Source: Verrucomicrobiota bacterium JB025 (GTDB taxonomy: Bacteria > Verrucomicrobiota > Verrucomicrobiia > Verrucomicrobiales > Akkermansiaceae). From it: a stretch of DNA of 64,000 bases. The stretch spans positions 1-64,000 of the forward strand of contig JAUTCT010000153.1 of assembly GCA_030673875.1 (NCBI GenBank), read 5' to 3'. Both the position numbers and the translations under genes were made by a program. Shown in pieces: positions 1 through 9,624 of the stretch. The notes beneath the pieces are model-generated. The model was not told where the DNA came from and did not search any database. It was given only the letters and a program-made list of their open reading frames with translations. Each line of letters starts with the position of its first letter. Position 1 is the first letter of the stretch.

Positions 1-1235
1 GTCGTTGGCCACGAAGCTGAAGCTGTCCGCGCCGTTGAAGTTTTCGTTCGGCGTGTAGGTCAGGTCCGGCGCCGTGCCAGTGAGCACGCCATTGGCCGGT
101 GAAACCGTCACCGTGAAGGTCAGGCTGTCTTCGTCGACATCCGTGCCGGCCAGGGTGATCGCCACGCTGGAATCCTCATCGACCGGAACGTCGGTTTGCG
201 GCGTCGCCACCGGCGCGTCGTTCACCTCAGCCACACTGATCGTCACCGTCGCGGCATCCGAGTCTTCGGTGCCGTCGTTGGCGATGAAGCTGAAGCTGTC
301 CGCACCGTTGTAGTCCGCGTTCGGCGTGTAGGTCAGGTCCGGTGCCGTGCCACTCAGCACGCCATTGGCCGGCGGAACCGTCACCGTGAAGGTCAAGCTG
401 TCTTCATCGACATCCGTTCCCGCGAGGGTGATTGCCACGCTGGAGTCCTCGTCGACCGGCACGTCGCTTTGCGGCGTCGCCACCGGCGCATCGTTCACCG
501 CGCTCACGTCGATCGTTACCGTCGCTGCGTCCGAGTCTTCGGTGCCGTCGTTGGCCACGAAGCTGAAGCTGTCCTCGCCGTTGAAGTTTTCATTCGGCGT
601 GTAGGTCAGATCCGGTGCCGTGCCGCTCAGCACACCATTGGCCGGCGGAACCGTCACCGTGAAGGTCAGGCTGTCTTCGTCGACATCCGTGCCGGCCAGG
701 GTGATCGCCACGCTGGAATCCTCATCGACCGGAACGTCGGTTTGCGGCGTCGCCACCGGCGCGTCGTTCACCGCAGCCACACTGATCGTCACCGTTGCAA
801 CTTCCGAGTCTTCGGGGCCGTCGTTGCCCACGAAGCTGAAGCTGTCCGTGCCGTTGTAGTCCGCGTTCGGCGTGTAGGTCAGGTCCGGCGCCGTGCCGCT
901 GAGCACGCCATTGGCCGGCGGAACCGTCACCGTGAAGGTCAGGCTGTCACCGTCGACATCCGTGCCCGCGAGGGTGATCGCCACGCTGGAATCCTCCTCG
1001 ACCGGAACGTCGCTTTGCGGAATCGCTACCGGCGCATCGTTCACCGCGCCCACGTCGATCGTCACCGTCGCGGCGTCCGAGTCTTCGGTGCCGTCGTTGG
1101 CCACGAAGCTGAAGCTGTCCGCGCCGTTGAAGTTTTCGTTCGGCGTGTAGGTCAGGTCCGGCGCCGTGCCAGTGAGCACGCCATTGGCCGGTGAAACCGT
1201 CACCGTGAAGGTCAGGCTGTCCTCGTCGACATCCG
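1..1235 (-). repeat. 273-bp coding tandem repeat with alternating A/B units
   Basis: Equivalent positions recur every 273 bp (for example 74, 347, 620, 893 and 1166), giving at least four and a half units of 91 residues inside the giant adhesin gene; the array continues past the left edge. Units alternate between a form encoding YTPNENFNG and one encoding YTPNADYNG, so the higher-order period is 546 bp. The first 150 bases of the window are almost identical to the stretch beginning at 1093, four units away. Each unit encodes one cadherin-like domain with a VPVDEDSSVAITLAGTDVD segment. Confidence 0.93.
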
Positions 1236-4200
1236 AGCCGGTCAAGGTCACGGACACCGCGGTTTCCTCCGTCGTTGCGACCGCGTCCAGTCCGGTCTGG
1301 CTGTCGGCCACCGGTTTGTCATTCACGGCATTCACCGTGATGTTCACCGTCACCGGATCGCTTTCCACCACGCCGTCGCTCGCCTTGTAGGTGAAGGAGT
1401 CGGCCCCGTTGAAATCAAGATCCGGGGTGTAGCTGAAGCCACCATTCGAGTTGAGCACGAGCACTCCGTTGGCCACATCGTCGACCAGCACCGCAGTGAG
1501 CGGTTCGAGTTCCGGGTCCGAATCGTTGCCGAGCACACCCAGCGGGGAAACCAACAACTCGACATCCTCGTCGGTGTCGTAGGTGTCTTCCGCGGCCAGC
1601 GGCGGCTCGTTCGCAATATAGACTGCGGTGAGCGTCTGGTCCGCATCGAGTGTCAGTGAAACGGAAGCGGTCACCGCAAGATCGACACCGTCTTTCTGCC
1701 ATTTCTCGAAGTTCATGGCGCCGATTGCTTCCGGCACGCTGATCTCCACCGTTTCCCCGTCATAGTATTCGCGGGTGAAGCTGGTGGAGCCATCGGAATC
1801 ACCGAAGATGTCGGCGGTGCCAACCGTCACGGCAACACCGGAATCCGGCAGCGAGTCCACAGTCAGCGACCGGGTGACCAAAGGTGTCACGCTGATGTTG
1901 TCGAGCAGCACGTCAATCAGGTTGGTCGCCGGCGAAACATCGGTAAATGTCAGGGTCGTCGAAGTACTGTCGGCGATGAAGCTGTGGGTTTTCGATGCCC
2001 ACACCACATAGCCGCCGTTGTTGGTGCCGGTCACGATATCCTGATCGTCCAGCAAGGTTTCATTACCCTGCACGAGGATCTGGAGACCGACCTGAAGGGA
2101 GTTGAACGCCTGCACGCCGATGTCGAACGACACCTCGTATGGCTGCCCCGGCGTCGTCGTGATGGTCTGGGAAACCGAGGAATCCGGCGTGCCGTTGCCA
2201 TTGTTGAACACCATCATGTAGTCGCCGTCCGAGGCGACCCGCTTGGGATCCGTGCCGGTGTCGGACGTAACCCATTCGTTGTTCGTTCCGGTGATCGTCC
2301 AGGAATCCGGCGTTTCGGTTCCAAGCTCGAAGCTGCCGTTGAACAACACCCCGGAAACGGAGATCGTCACCGTCGCCGGGTCCGAATCCGCGGCACCATC
2401 ATTGGCGATGAAGGTGAAACTGTCGCCCCCCGTGAAGTCCTGATCGGGCACGTAGGTCACATCCGGAGGCGTGCCGGTGAGCGATCCGTTGGACGGCGGG
2501 CTGACAATCGAGAAGCTCAGCGCATCATCATCACCATCACTTCCGGTCAAGGTGATCGGCAGCGTGGTCGCCGCCACCATCGTCAGCGTTTGCGGATCGG
2601 CGACCGGGACATCCTCGACGGAAACCACCGTGATATCGACCGTCGCCACGTTGGAATCCGTGGTGCCGTCGTTGACAAGGAAGGTGAAGCCGTCGTCCCC
2701 GTTGAAGTTCTCGTCCGGGGTGTAGGTGAGCGCCGGGGCCGTGCCCGAAAGCGTGCCGAATTCCGGCGCGTCCACCACCGTGTAGGTCAGCGGGTCGTCA
2801 TCCGGGTCATTGGCCACCAGGTCCACGGCAAGCGGAGTGTCCTCGTCCGTCTCGATGACCAGCGCTTCGGCGACGGGGTCGTCGTTCGAGGGATCGATGG
2901 TCAGGGTCACGGTGGCTACCGCGGAGTCTTCCGAGCCGTTGTTGATGTGATAGGTGAAGGTATCCGTGCCGTTGAAATCCGGATCCGGGTCGTAGGTGAA
3001 TCCACCGTCCGAGTTGAGCGACAGCGTGCCCTCCGACGTCGTGGTGTCGAGCACCGCCGTGATCGACAGCGAGTTCGGCTCCTCGTCGTTGGCCATCACG
3101 CCCGGCGCGGCGACCACCAGCTGGGTGTCCTCGTTTCCGGAGAACGTGTCGTCCGTCGCACGCGGCGTGTTGTCGACCAGGTAAACGGCGGTCAGCGTGT
3201 GATCGTCGTCCAGCGCCACCGTGACGGTGGGATTGGTCGAGAAATCCGCGCCATCGAACTGCCATTTCTCAAACACGTGCGGGCCGGAGGCGGCCGTGGC
3301 CGTCAGGGTGACCGACGTGGCATCCGCATAGCTGCGGGAGAACGAGGTCACGCCGTCGGTATTTCCTGCTAGATCGGCGGGGCTGACCGTCACATCCAGG
3401 CCGCTGACCGGCGAGGAATTCACCGTGAGCGTGCGGACGTCCTGCAGTTCGCCGATGCGCACGTTGTCGAGCAGCAGGTCGGTTCCGTTCGCCGATCCGC
3501 TGATCGCTCCCGAGGTGTCGGTGAAGACCAGGGTCGTGGTCGTGCTGTCGGCAATGAAGGCATAGCTGAATGACGCATACTGTGCACTTGCCGGACTTCC
3601 CACGGCGACCAGTTCGTCCTCCTCGGAGAGCAGCAGCGCAGCGCCGGTGACATCGACCTGGATCCGTTGTTTCTTGCCGTTCGCGCCGTAGATGCCGGCG
3701 TCGTAGGTCAGTTCATACGCCGTGCCGGGCACGGTCGTGATGTCCTGGGAAATGGAGCCGCCATAGGCGCTGGCATTTCCGTTGAAGACCGCGAGGCGCA
3801 GCCCGTCCGTGGAAGGATAGGCGGAATCCCCGATGTAGCCGAACGGGCTCCCGCTCACCGTCCAATCGTCGAGCGCGGTGACGCTTCCGGAGACAATCGC
3901 GCCGGATTCAAAACTGCCGTTGGCCACTTCGTTGGGCGTGACCACGGTGACCGTCAGGGAGACTGTCGCGGTGTTGGAATCCACCGTGCCGTCATTGGCG
4001 ACATAGGTGAAGGAATCCGGTCCGGTGTATCCCGTGTCCGGCGTGTAGGTGAAGCCGCCGTCGGCATCCAGCACCAGGGTTCCGTTGCTGGTGGTGGAAA
4101 CCACCGTCGCGGTCAGCGGATCGGAGTTGGCGTCCGAGTCATTGGATAGCACGCCGGGAGCGGCGACCACCAATGGCTGGTCCTGCGGACCCGAATAGGA

Positions 4201-7200
4201 ATCGTCCTCCGCCACCGGGGCGACGTTGCCAACCGAGACCGTCACCGAAACATTGTCCAGAAGCAGGTCGCTGTTCGCGGTCGCCGTTCCGGAAAGCGAA
4301 CCGGAGTTGTCGATGAACGTCAGCGTCACCGACGCGCCGTCCGCCACGAAGGTGTGGCTTTGCGCGGCCCATACGGCCGTGGATCCGGAGGCGGTCAGGT
4401 TGACCGTTTCCGAGAGCAGTTGCGAGCTGCCGTCCACCGTCACCCCGAGCTGCTGCATGCGCCCGGAGGTGCCGAAAATCCCCGCGTCAAAATCGAGCTG
4501 ATAGATCTCGCCGGAGACCGTCGCGAAGGTCTGGCTGATCGTGCCGCCGAAGCTGTTGCCGCCGCCGTTGAAGACCGCGAGGCGCGAGCCCTCGGTCGCG
4601 GTGTAGGCCGTGGTCGCGATGTAGCCGAACGGGCTGCCGGTCACCGTCCAGTCGTCGAGAGCGGTCACGCTGCCCGGACTGCCGGGGTTTCCCGGATCCG
4701 CCTCGGTGACCACGTCGCCGACCTCGAAGCTGCCGTTGGCCAGGCTGGCTGCGGCACCGCCATCCACACTGACGGTCACCGTCGCGACCGGCGAATCCAC
4801 CGCTCCGTCATTCGCCTTGTAGGTGAACGAGTCGGTGCCGGTGAACGCGGCGTCCGGCGTGTAGGTGAAACTGCCGTCCGAATTCAACACCAGCGTGCCA
4901 TTCGCAGGTGCCGAGACCTCAATGGCGGTCAGGGTGTCCGACTCCGGATCCGTGTCATTGTCGAGCACGCCGGGCGCGGCGACCACCAACGCGGTCTCCT
5001 CGACGGTGCTGTAGCTGTCGTCCTCCGCCAGCGGCCCCTGGTTGCCGGTGAAGGCCGAGACACTCACGCCATCAAGCAGCAGGTCGCTGCCGTCCGCCGA
5101 ACTGCCAAACACGGCCGAGGCATCGGTGAAGGTGAGGGTCGTCGTGGCCGAGTTTGCCACAAACAGGAACGACTGGCCGCTCCACTGGGCCGGGCCCGAG
5201 ACGGCGGTCAGGTCGACGTTCTGCGTGAGCAGTTGCGAGTTTCCGTCCGCCGTGACCGTCAGCCGTTGTTTCCGGCCGGCGGTGCCGAGGATGCCGGCGT
5301 CGAAACTCAGCTGATAGGTGGCTCCCGGTGTCGTCGTGATGTCCTGGGAAATCGTGCCGCCAAAGACGCTGCCACCGCCATTGAACACCGCGAGGCGCAG
5401 GCCGTCGGTCGCCGTGTAGCTGGAGTCGGCAATGTAGCCGAACGGATTTCCCGTCACCGTCCAGTCGTCGAGCACGGTCACCGGAGCACCCGAGTCGTCG
5501 CCATTTTCAAAGCTGCCATTGGCCACCAACTCGACCACCTGTGGCGTCACCGTGATGGTCACGGTCGCGATGTTGGAGTCATCCGTGCCGTCGTTGGCCA
5601 CGTAGGTGAACGAATCGGGTCCGGTGTATCCCGAGTTCGGGGTGTAGGTGAAGCCACCGTCCGGGTTCAGGGTCAGCGTGCCGTTGGCGCTTGTCGTTTC
5701 CACCACCGCGGTGAGCGGGTCGGAGTCGTCATCCGAGTCGTTTCCGAGCACGCCGTCGGCCGCCACCACCAGTGCGGTGTCGGCTTCCGTGCTGTAGGAA
5801 TCATCGGTCGCCACCGGAGCCGTGTTTGGCTCGGCAACCGTCACCGTCACGTTGTCCAGCAACAGGTCGCACCCGCTGGCCTGGGTGCCGAGAACCGCGG
5901 AGTTGTCGGTGAAGGTGAGCGTGCTGCTCGCGCTGTCCGCGGTGAAGGTGAAGGACTGCGGGCTCCACTGCGCGGGCCCCGCCACCGCAGTGAGGTCGAC
6001 CGTGCCGGAGAGCACCTGGGTGGTGCCGTCCACCGTGACGCCGAGTTTCTGTTTCTTGCCGGCGCTGCCGAAAATGCCGGCGTCGAAGGTCAGTGCGTAG
6101 GTCGTTCCGGACACCGTCGTCAGTGTTTGGGAAATGGTGCCGCCGAACCCATCGCCGCCGCCATTGAAGACCGCGAGCCGCGCCCCCTCGGTAGCCGTGT
6201 AGTCGGACGTTGCAATATATCCGAACGGGCCGCCGGTGACCGTCCAATCGTCCAGCGCGGTCACGCTGCCCGGGCTGCCCGGATTTTCCGTGTCGGCCTC
6301 GGTCGTCACGGCCCCGGTCTCGAAGCTGCCATTGGTTGCCAGATCACCCGCGTCGCCGACGACGATGGTAACCGTCGCCACATTCGAGTCATCCGTTCCA
6401 TCGTTGGCCATGTAGGTGAACGTATCCGACCCCGCGTAGGACGCGTTGGGCTGATAGGTGAAGCCGCCGTCGGAATTGAGCGTCAGCGTGCCGTTGGCAA
6501 CCCCGCTCACCAGAACCGCCGTCAACGGATCGGAGTTGGCGTCGGTGTCGTTGCCCAGCACGCCGTCGGCCGCCACCACGAGCGAACCGTCGGTTGCCAC
6601 CGCATAGGAATCATCCACCGCCACCGGGACGGCGTTTGCCGTGCTCTCAACGATGCTCACCCGGTCCAGCACCAGGTCCGAGTTCGCAGCCTGGGCACTG
6701 ATCGCCCCGGACATGTCGGTAAAGGTCAGCGTGCTGGTCGCGCTATCGGCGACAAACGTATAGCTCACGGTCGACCATTCGACCGCTCCCGTTCCACCCG
6801 CCGCGGTCAATTCATCGGCCTGGGCAAGCACTTGGGCCGTGCCGTCGACGGTGACCATCAACCGCTGTTTCTTTCCGGCGACACCCAAAATTCCGGCATC
6901 ATACTCCACTTCATAGGTCTGGCCCGGAGTGGTCGCGATCACTTGGGAAATCGTGCCACCGAACGTGTTGCCGCCACCATTGAAGACCGCGATCCGCAGT
7001 CCGTCGGTGGAAGTGTATGCCGAGTCCGCGATGTAGCCGAACGGGACACCCGTCACCGTCCAGTCGTCGAGAGCGGTGACGCTTCCGGAAACGACGGCTC
7101 CGTTTTCAAAACTCCCGTTTGCGACCGCGGTCGTCGGAGCGGCACTCACCGTCAGGCTGACCGTCGCGGTGTTGGAATCCGCCGCGCCGTCGTTGGCGAC

Positions 7201-9624
7201 ATAGGTGAACGAGTCCGGACCGGTGTATCCCGTATCCGGCGTGTAGGTGAAGCCGCCGTCGGCATCCAGCACCAGGGTGCCGTTGCTGGAGGTGGACACC
7301 ACCGTCGCGGTGAGCGGATCGGATTCGGAATCCGAGTCATTGTCCAGCACGCCCGGTGCGGCGATCACCAGCGCCACATCCTGGGTGACGGAATACGAAT
7401 CGTCCGTTGCCACGGGAGCCGTGTTGCCCACGGTTTCACTCACGCTCACATTGTCCAGCAGCAGGTCCGCGCCGGTGTTCGGCGTGACCGCGGAGGAGGA
7501 ATCCGAAAACGTCAGCGTCGTCGAAACACTGTCCGCCACGAAAGTCACCGGGGTGACCGCAGCCGGAGTCGTGGCACCCGTGGAGGTCACCGTGAACGCC
7601 TGGGAAACGAGATTGGCGGATCCGGTCACATCGACGAGCACCTGCTGCTTGCGCCCGACCGGCCCGGTGATTCCGAGATCGAAGCTCAGCGTGTAACTTT
7701 GGCCGATCGTGGTCGTGAAGGTCTGGGAAATCGCGCCGTCATAAGTATTGCTGCCACCATTGAAAACCGCGAGACGGTCGCCCTCGCTCGGGGTGTAGCC
7801 GGTATTCGTCGTATAGCCAAACGGCTTGTAGGGCGGCTGCGTGTCGGTGCCGGTCACCGTCCAGCCGTCGAGAGTTCCCAAGTCATCGGGTGCGCCCAGT
7901 TCGAAGCTGCCATTGACCAGCAGCTTGTAGACCGCATTCATCGTGTGGTCCGCATCCATCGTCACGGTCGTCGACGCACTGGTGCTGTGGTTTGCCCCGT
8001 CCTTCTTCCACTTGTCGAATGTCTTGCCGCCGAATGTCGCCGGTGCGGTCAGCGTCACCACCTCGCTCTCGTTATAGATCCGGGTGAATCCGGTCGTTCC
8101 ATCGCTGTCCGAATTGGTGTCCGCCGGGCTCACCGTCACGGAGACCCCCTCGGCCGGCGACGACGTCACCGTCAGGATCGGGGTGCTTGCCGCATTCATC
8201 CGGACGTTGTCCAAAAGCAGATCGGTGCTGGTCGTCGCCGTGGAAACATCCTCGAACTCGACGGTCGCCTGCGCACTGTCTGCCACAAACTCCACCTCCT
8301 TCGCCGTCCATACCGCGGCACCGTCGCCCGTGCCCACCATGTCCTCGGTGACGCTCACCAGCAGGGTATTGCCGGTCACCTCAAGCTTGAGCGTCTGCAC
8401 CTGGTTGACGTAGTCATTGATCCCCACGTCGAAGCGCAGGCGGTATTTCTGCCCGGCCACCGTCGAGACCGTCTGGCTCAGGGTGCCATTCGGCGTCGTG
8501 TTGTTGCCGTTGAACACCACGATTTTCGTCCCATCCGTCGCGTCATCCTCGGCCTGGATCGCGGAACTGCCGGTCACCGTCCAGCCTTGCCCGTCGTCCT
8601 CGAAGCTGCCGTCGATCACGCTGCGCGCCGTGAATGCCCGGGTCGAGTTGGGCAGAATCGCATTCTGCAGACCCGTCTGGTCGCGGACACCGGAGACCGC
8701 CACGTTATACAACAGCCCGGAAATCTGCGGAGTCGTCGTCAGCGTCACCACCCGCTGGCCCACGGAGTCGAGATCCGCCGCCGATACGCTCACTCCGCTG
8801 CTGATGGCGAAGTTCGACGGGATCACCGTGGAGGCGCTCACCGGCTTGCTGAACTTCACCTCCACGTGCGTCAGATCATCCGTGGCATCCACCCCCGCGA
8901 TCGCCGGCGGCTCATCGTCGCCCACCGGACCGGTCACCGCCACGATCGATGCCAGCCACGTGTCCGCCATCTTCTCATATCCCGCCTCATTCGGGTGCAC
9001 TCCGTCATTTTCCAGCAGGTCGGACGCCTCGAGCGCCGCATGCTGGTCGACGAAAGCCACCCGCCGTCCGAGCGCCGCTTGCTCGCTCACGAGCTGCGGC
9101 AACGCCGCGGCGAAACTCGCCTGCTTCTGCTCGGTCGCCGCGTTGTCGGTCCGCAAAATCGGGCTCGCCACCAGAATCTTCGCATACGGCCGCAGCGAAC
9201 TCAGCGTGCCGATGATCGACTTCAACCTCGCCTGAACCTCCGCAACCGTCGCCCCCGCGGTAAAATCATTCGTGCCGGCGTGCAGCAGGATCACATCCGG
9301 GTCCTCGACCGCGTTGAGCGCGAACTCCATTTTGGACTCAATCCCCACAATCTGGTATCCGGGAAACCCCTGATGGTCGGTGTCCGGCAATCCAGCAACA
9401 CCGCTGTCCGAGCGGGTCCCGACAAAATCCACGTTGTAGCCGTTCGCAGTCAACTCGGAGTATACCCGGCTGCGATAGCCGCCGTTTCCAGAGACGTCAC
9501 TGGTGATCGAGTCGCCGAGAGGCATGATCCGAAGCGGCGCCGTGTCGGCACGACAGTCAGCAAGTCCATAATTCGCAAGAGCGAGAATTCCAGCAAGATT
9601 CAGGAATCGATTGAACAGTTTCAT
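1..9624 (-). CDS. Giant secreted SGNH-hydrolase / cadherin-like repeat protein (3' end outside window)
   Basis: The frame is open from the ATG at 9624 to base 1 (3,208 codons) with no stop in the window, so the C-terminus is missing. Residues 1 to about 25 form a signal peptide. Residues 30-235 are an SGNH/GDSL hydrolase with GDS (Ser39), a GTND block (Asn119) and DGVHP (Asp207, His210). Downstream, eight 'NGSFE...DDWTVTG' beta-sandwich modules (DUF642/galactose-binding-like) are interspersed with cadherin-like modules of the type GVLGNDSD...FTYxANDGT, and three InlB-like repeats lie near 8180-7935, 3420-3185 and 1870-1610. The last part seen is a run of 91-residue cadherin-like repeats. Likely role (inference): surface or matrix adhesin whose head may deacylate polysaccharide. 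The sequence LADC is not a good lipobox because Asp precedes Cys. No clear ribosome binding site precedes the ATG; the C-rich upstream stretch resembles that of the gene at 33483. Confidence 0.88.
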   Translation of the reverse strand, partial: MKLFNRFLNLAGILALANYGLADCRADTAPLRIMPLGDSITSDVSGNGGYRSRVYSELTANGYNVDFVGTRSDSGVAGLPDTDHQGFPGYQIVGIESKMEFALNAVEDPDVILLHAGTNDFTAGATVAEVQARLKSIIGTLSSLRPYAKILVASPILRTDNAATEQKQASFAAALPQLVSEQAALGRRVAFVDQHAALEASDLLENDGVHPNEAGYEKMADTWLASIVAVTGPVGDDEPPAIAGVDATDDLTHVEVKFSKPVSASTVIPSNFAISSGVSVSAADLDSVGQRVVTLTTTPQISGLLYNVAVSGVRDQTGLQNAILPNSTRAFTARSVIDGSFEDDGQGWTVTGSSAIQAEDDATDGTKIVVFNGNNTTPNGTLSQTVSTVAGQKYRLRFDVGINDYVNQVQTLKLEVTGNTLLVSVTEDMVGTGDGAAVWTAKEVEFVADSAQATVEFEDVSTATTSTDLLLDNVRMNAASTPILTVTSSPAEGVSVTVSPADTNSDSDGTTGFTRIYNESEVVTLTAPATFGGKTFDKWKKDGANHSTSASTTVTMDADHTMNAVYKLLVNGSFELGAPDDLGTLDGWTVTGTDTQPPYKPFGYTTNTGYTPSEGDRLAVFNGGSNTYDGAISQTFTTTIGQSYTLSFDLGITGPVGRKQQVLVDVTGSANLVSQAFTVTSTGATTPAAVTPVTFVADSVSTTLTFSDSSSAVTPNTGADLLLDNVSVSETVGNTAPVATDDSYSVTQDVALVIAAPGVLDNDSDSESDPLTATVVSTSSNGTLVLDADGGFTYTPDTGYTGPDSFTYVANDGAADSNTATVSLTVSAAPTTAVANGSFENGAVVSGSVTALDDWTVTGVPFGYIADSAYTSTDGLRIAVFNGGGNTFGGTISQVIATTPGQTYEVEYDAGILGVAGKKQRLMVTVDGTAQVLAQADELTAAGGTGAVEWSTVSYTFVADSATSTLTFTDMSGAISAQAANSDLVLDRVSIVESTANAVPVAVDDSYAVATDGSLVVAADGVLGNDTDANSDPLTAVLVSGVANGTLTLNSDGGFTYQPNASYAGSDTFTYMANDGTDDSNVATVTIVVGDAGDLATNGSFETGAVTTEADTENPGSPGSVTALDDWTVTGGPFGYIATSDYTATEGARLAVFNGGGDGFGGTISQTLTTVSGTTYALTFDAGIFGSAGKKQKLGVTVDGTTQVLSGTVDLTAVAGPAQWSPQSFTFTADSASSTLTFTDNSAVLGTQASGCDLLLDNVTVTVAEPNTAPVATDDSYSTEADTALVVAADGVLGNDSDDDSDPLTAVVETTSANGTLTLNPDGGFTYTPNSGYTGPDSFTYVANDGTDDSNIATVTITVTPQVVELVANGSFENGDDSGAPVTVLDDWTVTGNPFGYIADSSYTATDGLRLAVFNGGGSVFGGTISQDITTTPGATYQLSFDAGILGTAGRKQRLTVTADGNSQLLTQNVDLTAVSGPAQWSGQSFLFVANSATTTLTFTDASAVFGSSADGSDLLLDGVSVSAFTGNQGPLAEDDSYSTVEETALVVAAPGVLDNDTDPESDTLTAIEVSAPANGTLVLNSDGSFTYTPDAAFTGTDSFTYKANDGAVDSPVATVTVSVDGGAAASLANGSFEVGDVVTEADPGNPGSPGSVTALDDWTVTGSPFGYIATTAYTATEGSRLAVFNGGGNSFGGTISQTFATVSGEIYQLDFDAGIFGTSGRMQQLGVTVDGSSQLLSETVNLTASGSTAVWAAQSHTFVADGASVTLTFIDNSGSLSGTATANSDLLLDNVSVTVSVGNVAPVAEDDSYSGPQDQPLVVAAPGVLSNDSDANSDPLTATVVSTTSNGTLVLDADGGFTYTPDTGYTGPDSFTYVANDGTVDSNTATVSLTVTVVTPNEVANGSFESGAIVSGSVTALDDWTVSGSPFGYIGDSAYPSTDGLRLAVFNGNASAYGGSISQDITTVPGTAYELTYDAGIYGANGKKQRIQVDVTGAALLLSEEDELVAVGSPASAQYASFSYAFIADSTTTTLVFTDTSGAISGSANGTDLLLDNVRIGELQDVRTLTVNSSPVSGLDVTVSPADLAGNTDGVTSFSRSYADATSVTLTATAASGPHVFEKWQFDGADFSTNPTVTVALDDDHTLTAVYLVDNTPRATDDTFSGNEDTQLVVAAPGVMANDEEPNSLSITAVLDTTTSEGTLSLNSDGGFTYDPDPDFNGTDTFTYHINNGSEDSAVATVTLTIDPSNDDPVAEALVIETDEDTPLAVDLVANDPDDDPLTYTVVDAPEFGTLSGTAPALTYTPDENFNGDDGFTFLVNDGTTDSNVATVDITVVSVEDVPVADPQTLTMVAATTLPITLTGSDGDDDALSFSIVSPPSNGSLTGTPPDVTYVPDQDFTGGDSFTFIANDGAADSDPATVTISVSGVLFNGSFELGTETPDSWTITGTNNEWVTSDTGTDPKRVASDGDYMMVFNNGNGTPDSSVSQTITTTPGQPYEVSFDIGVQAFNSLQVGLQILVQGNETLLDDQDIVTGTNNGGYVVWASKTHSFIADSTSTTLTFTDVSPATNLIDVLLDNISVTPLVTRSLTVDSLPDSGVAVTVGTADIFGDSDGSTSFTREYYDGETVEISVPEAIGAMNFEKWQKDGVDLAVTASVSLTLDADQTLTAVYIANEPPLAAEDTYDTDEDVELLVSPLGVLGNDSDPELEPLTAVLVDDVANGVLVLNSNGGFSYTPDLDFNGADSFTYKASDGVVESDPVTVNITVNAVNDKPVADSQTGLDAVATTEETAVSVTLTGSDVDEDSLTFTVTVSPANGVLTGTAPDLTYTPNENFNGADSFSFVANDGTEDSDAATVTIDVGAVNDAPVAIPQSDVPVEEDSSVAITLAGTDVDGDSLTFTVTVPPANGVLSGTAPDLTYTPNADYNGTDSFSFVGNDGPEDSEVATVTISVAAVNDAPVATPQTDVPVDEDSSVAITLAGTDVDEDSLTFTVTVPPANGVLSGTAPDLTYTPNENFNGEDSFSFVANDGTEDSDAATVTIDVSAVNDAPVATPQSDVPVDEDSSVAITLAGTDVDEDSLTFTVTVPPANGVLSGTAPDLTYTPNADYNGADSFSFIANDGTEDSDAATVTISVAEVNDAPVATPQTDVPVDEDSSVAITLAGTDVDEDSLTFTVTVSPANGVLTGTAPDLTYTPNENFNGADSFSFVAND
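3900..7930 (-). repeat. Alternating NGSFE beta-sandwich / cadherin-like double modules
   Basis: Within the giant adhesin gene, codons for NGSFE recur near 7920, 7125, 6335, 5525, 4740 and 3920, a spacing of about 790-820 bp. Each period encodes one DUF642-like module (LDDWTVTG, FGYIA, RLAVFNGG, TISQ, LLLDNV) followed by one cadherin-like module (VAADGVLGNDSD, GGFTYTP, FTYVANDGT). Copies are diverged enough that the repeat is clearer in protein than in DNA. Confidence 0.85.

Noticed and set aside
1-1235. Regular repeats that could suggest a CRISPR array
   Set aside because: The period is 273 bp and the repeats are continuous protein-coding units without unique spacers.
9541-9624. Lipoprotein signal (LADC) at the N-terminus of the giant SGNH protein
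   Set aside because: Asp precedes the Cys, which does not fit a lipobox; an ordinary signal peptide is more likely.
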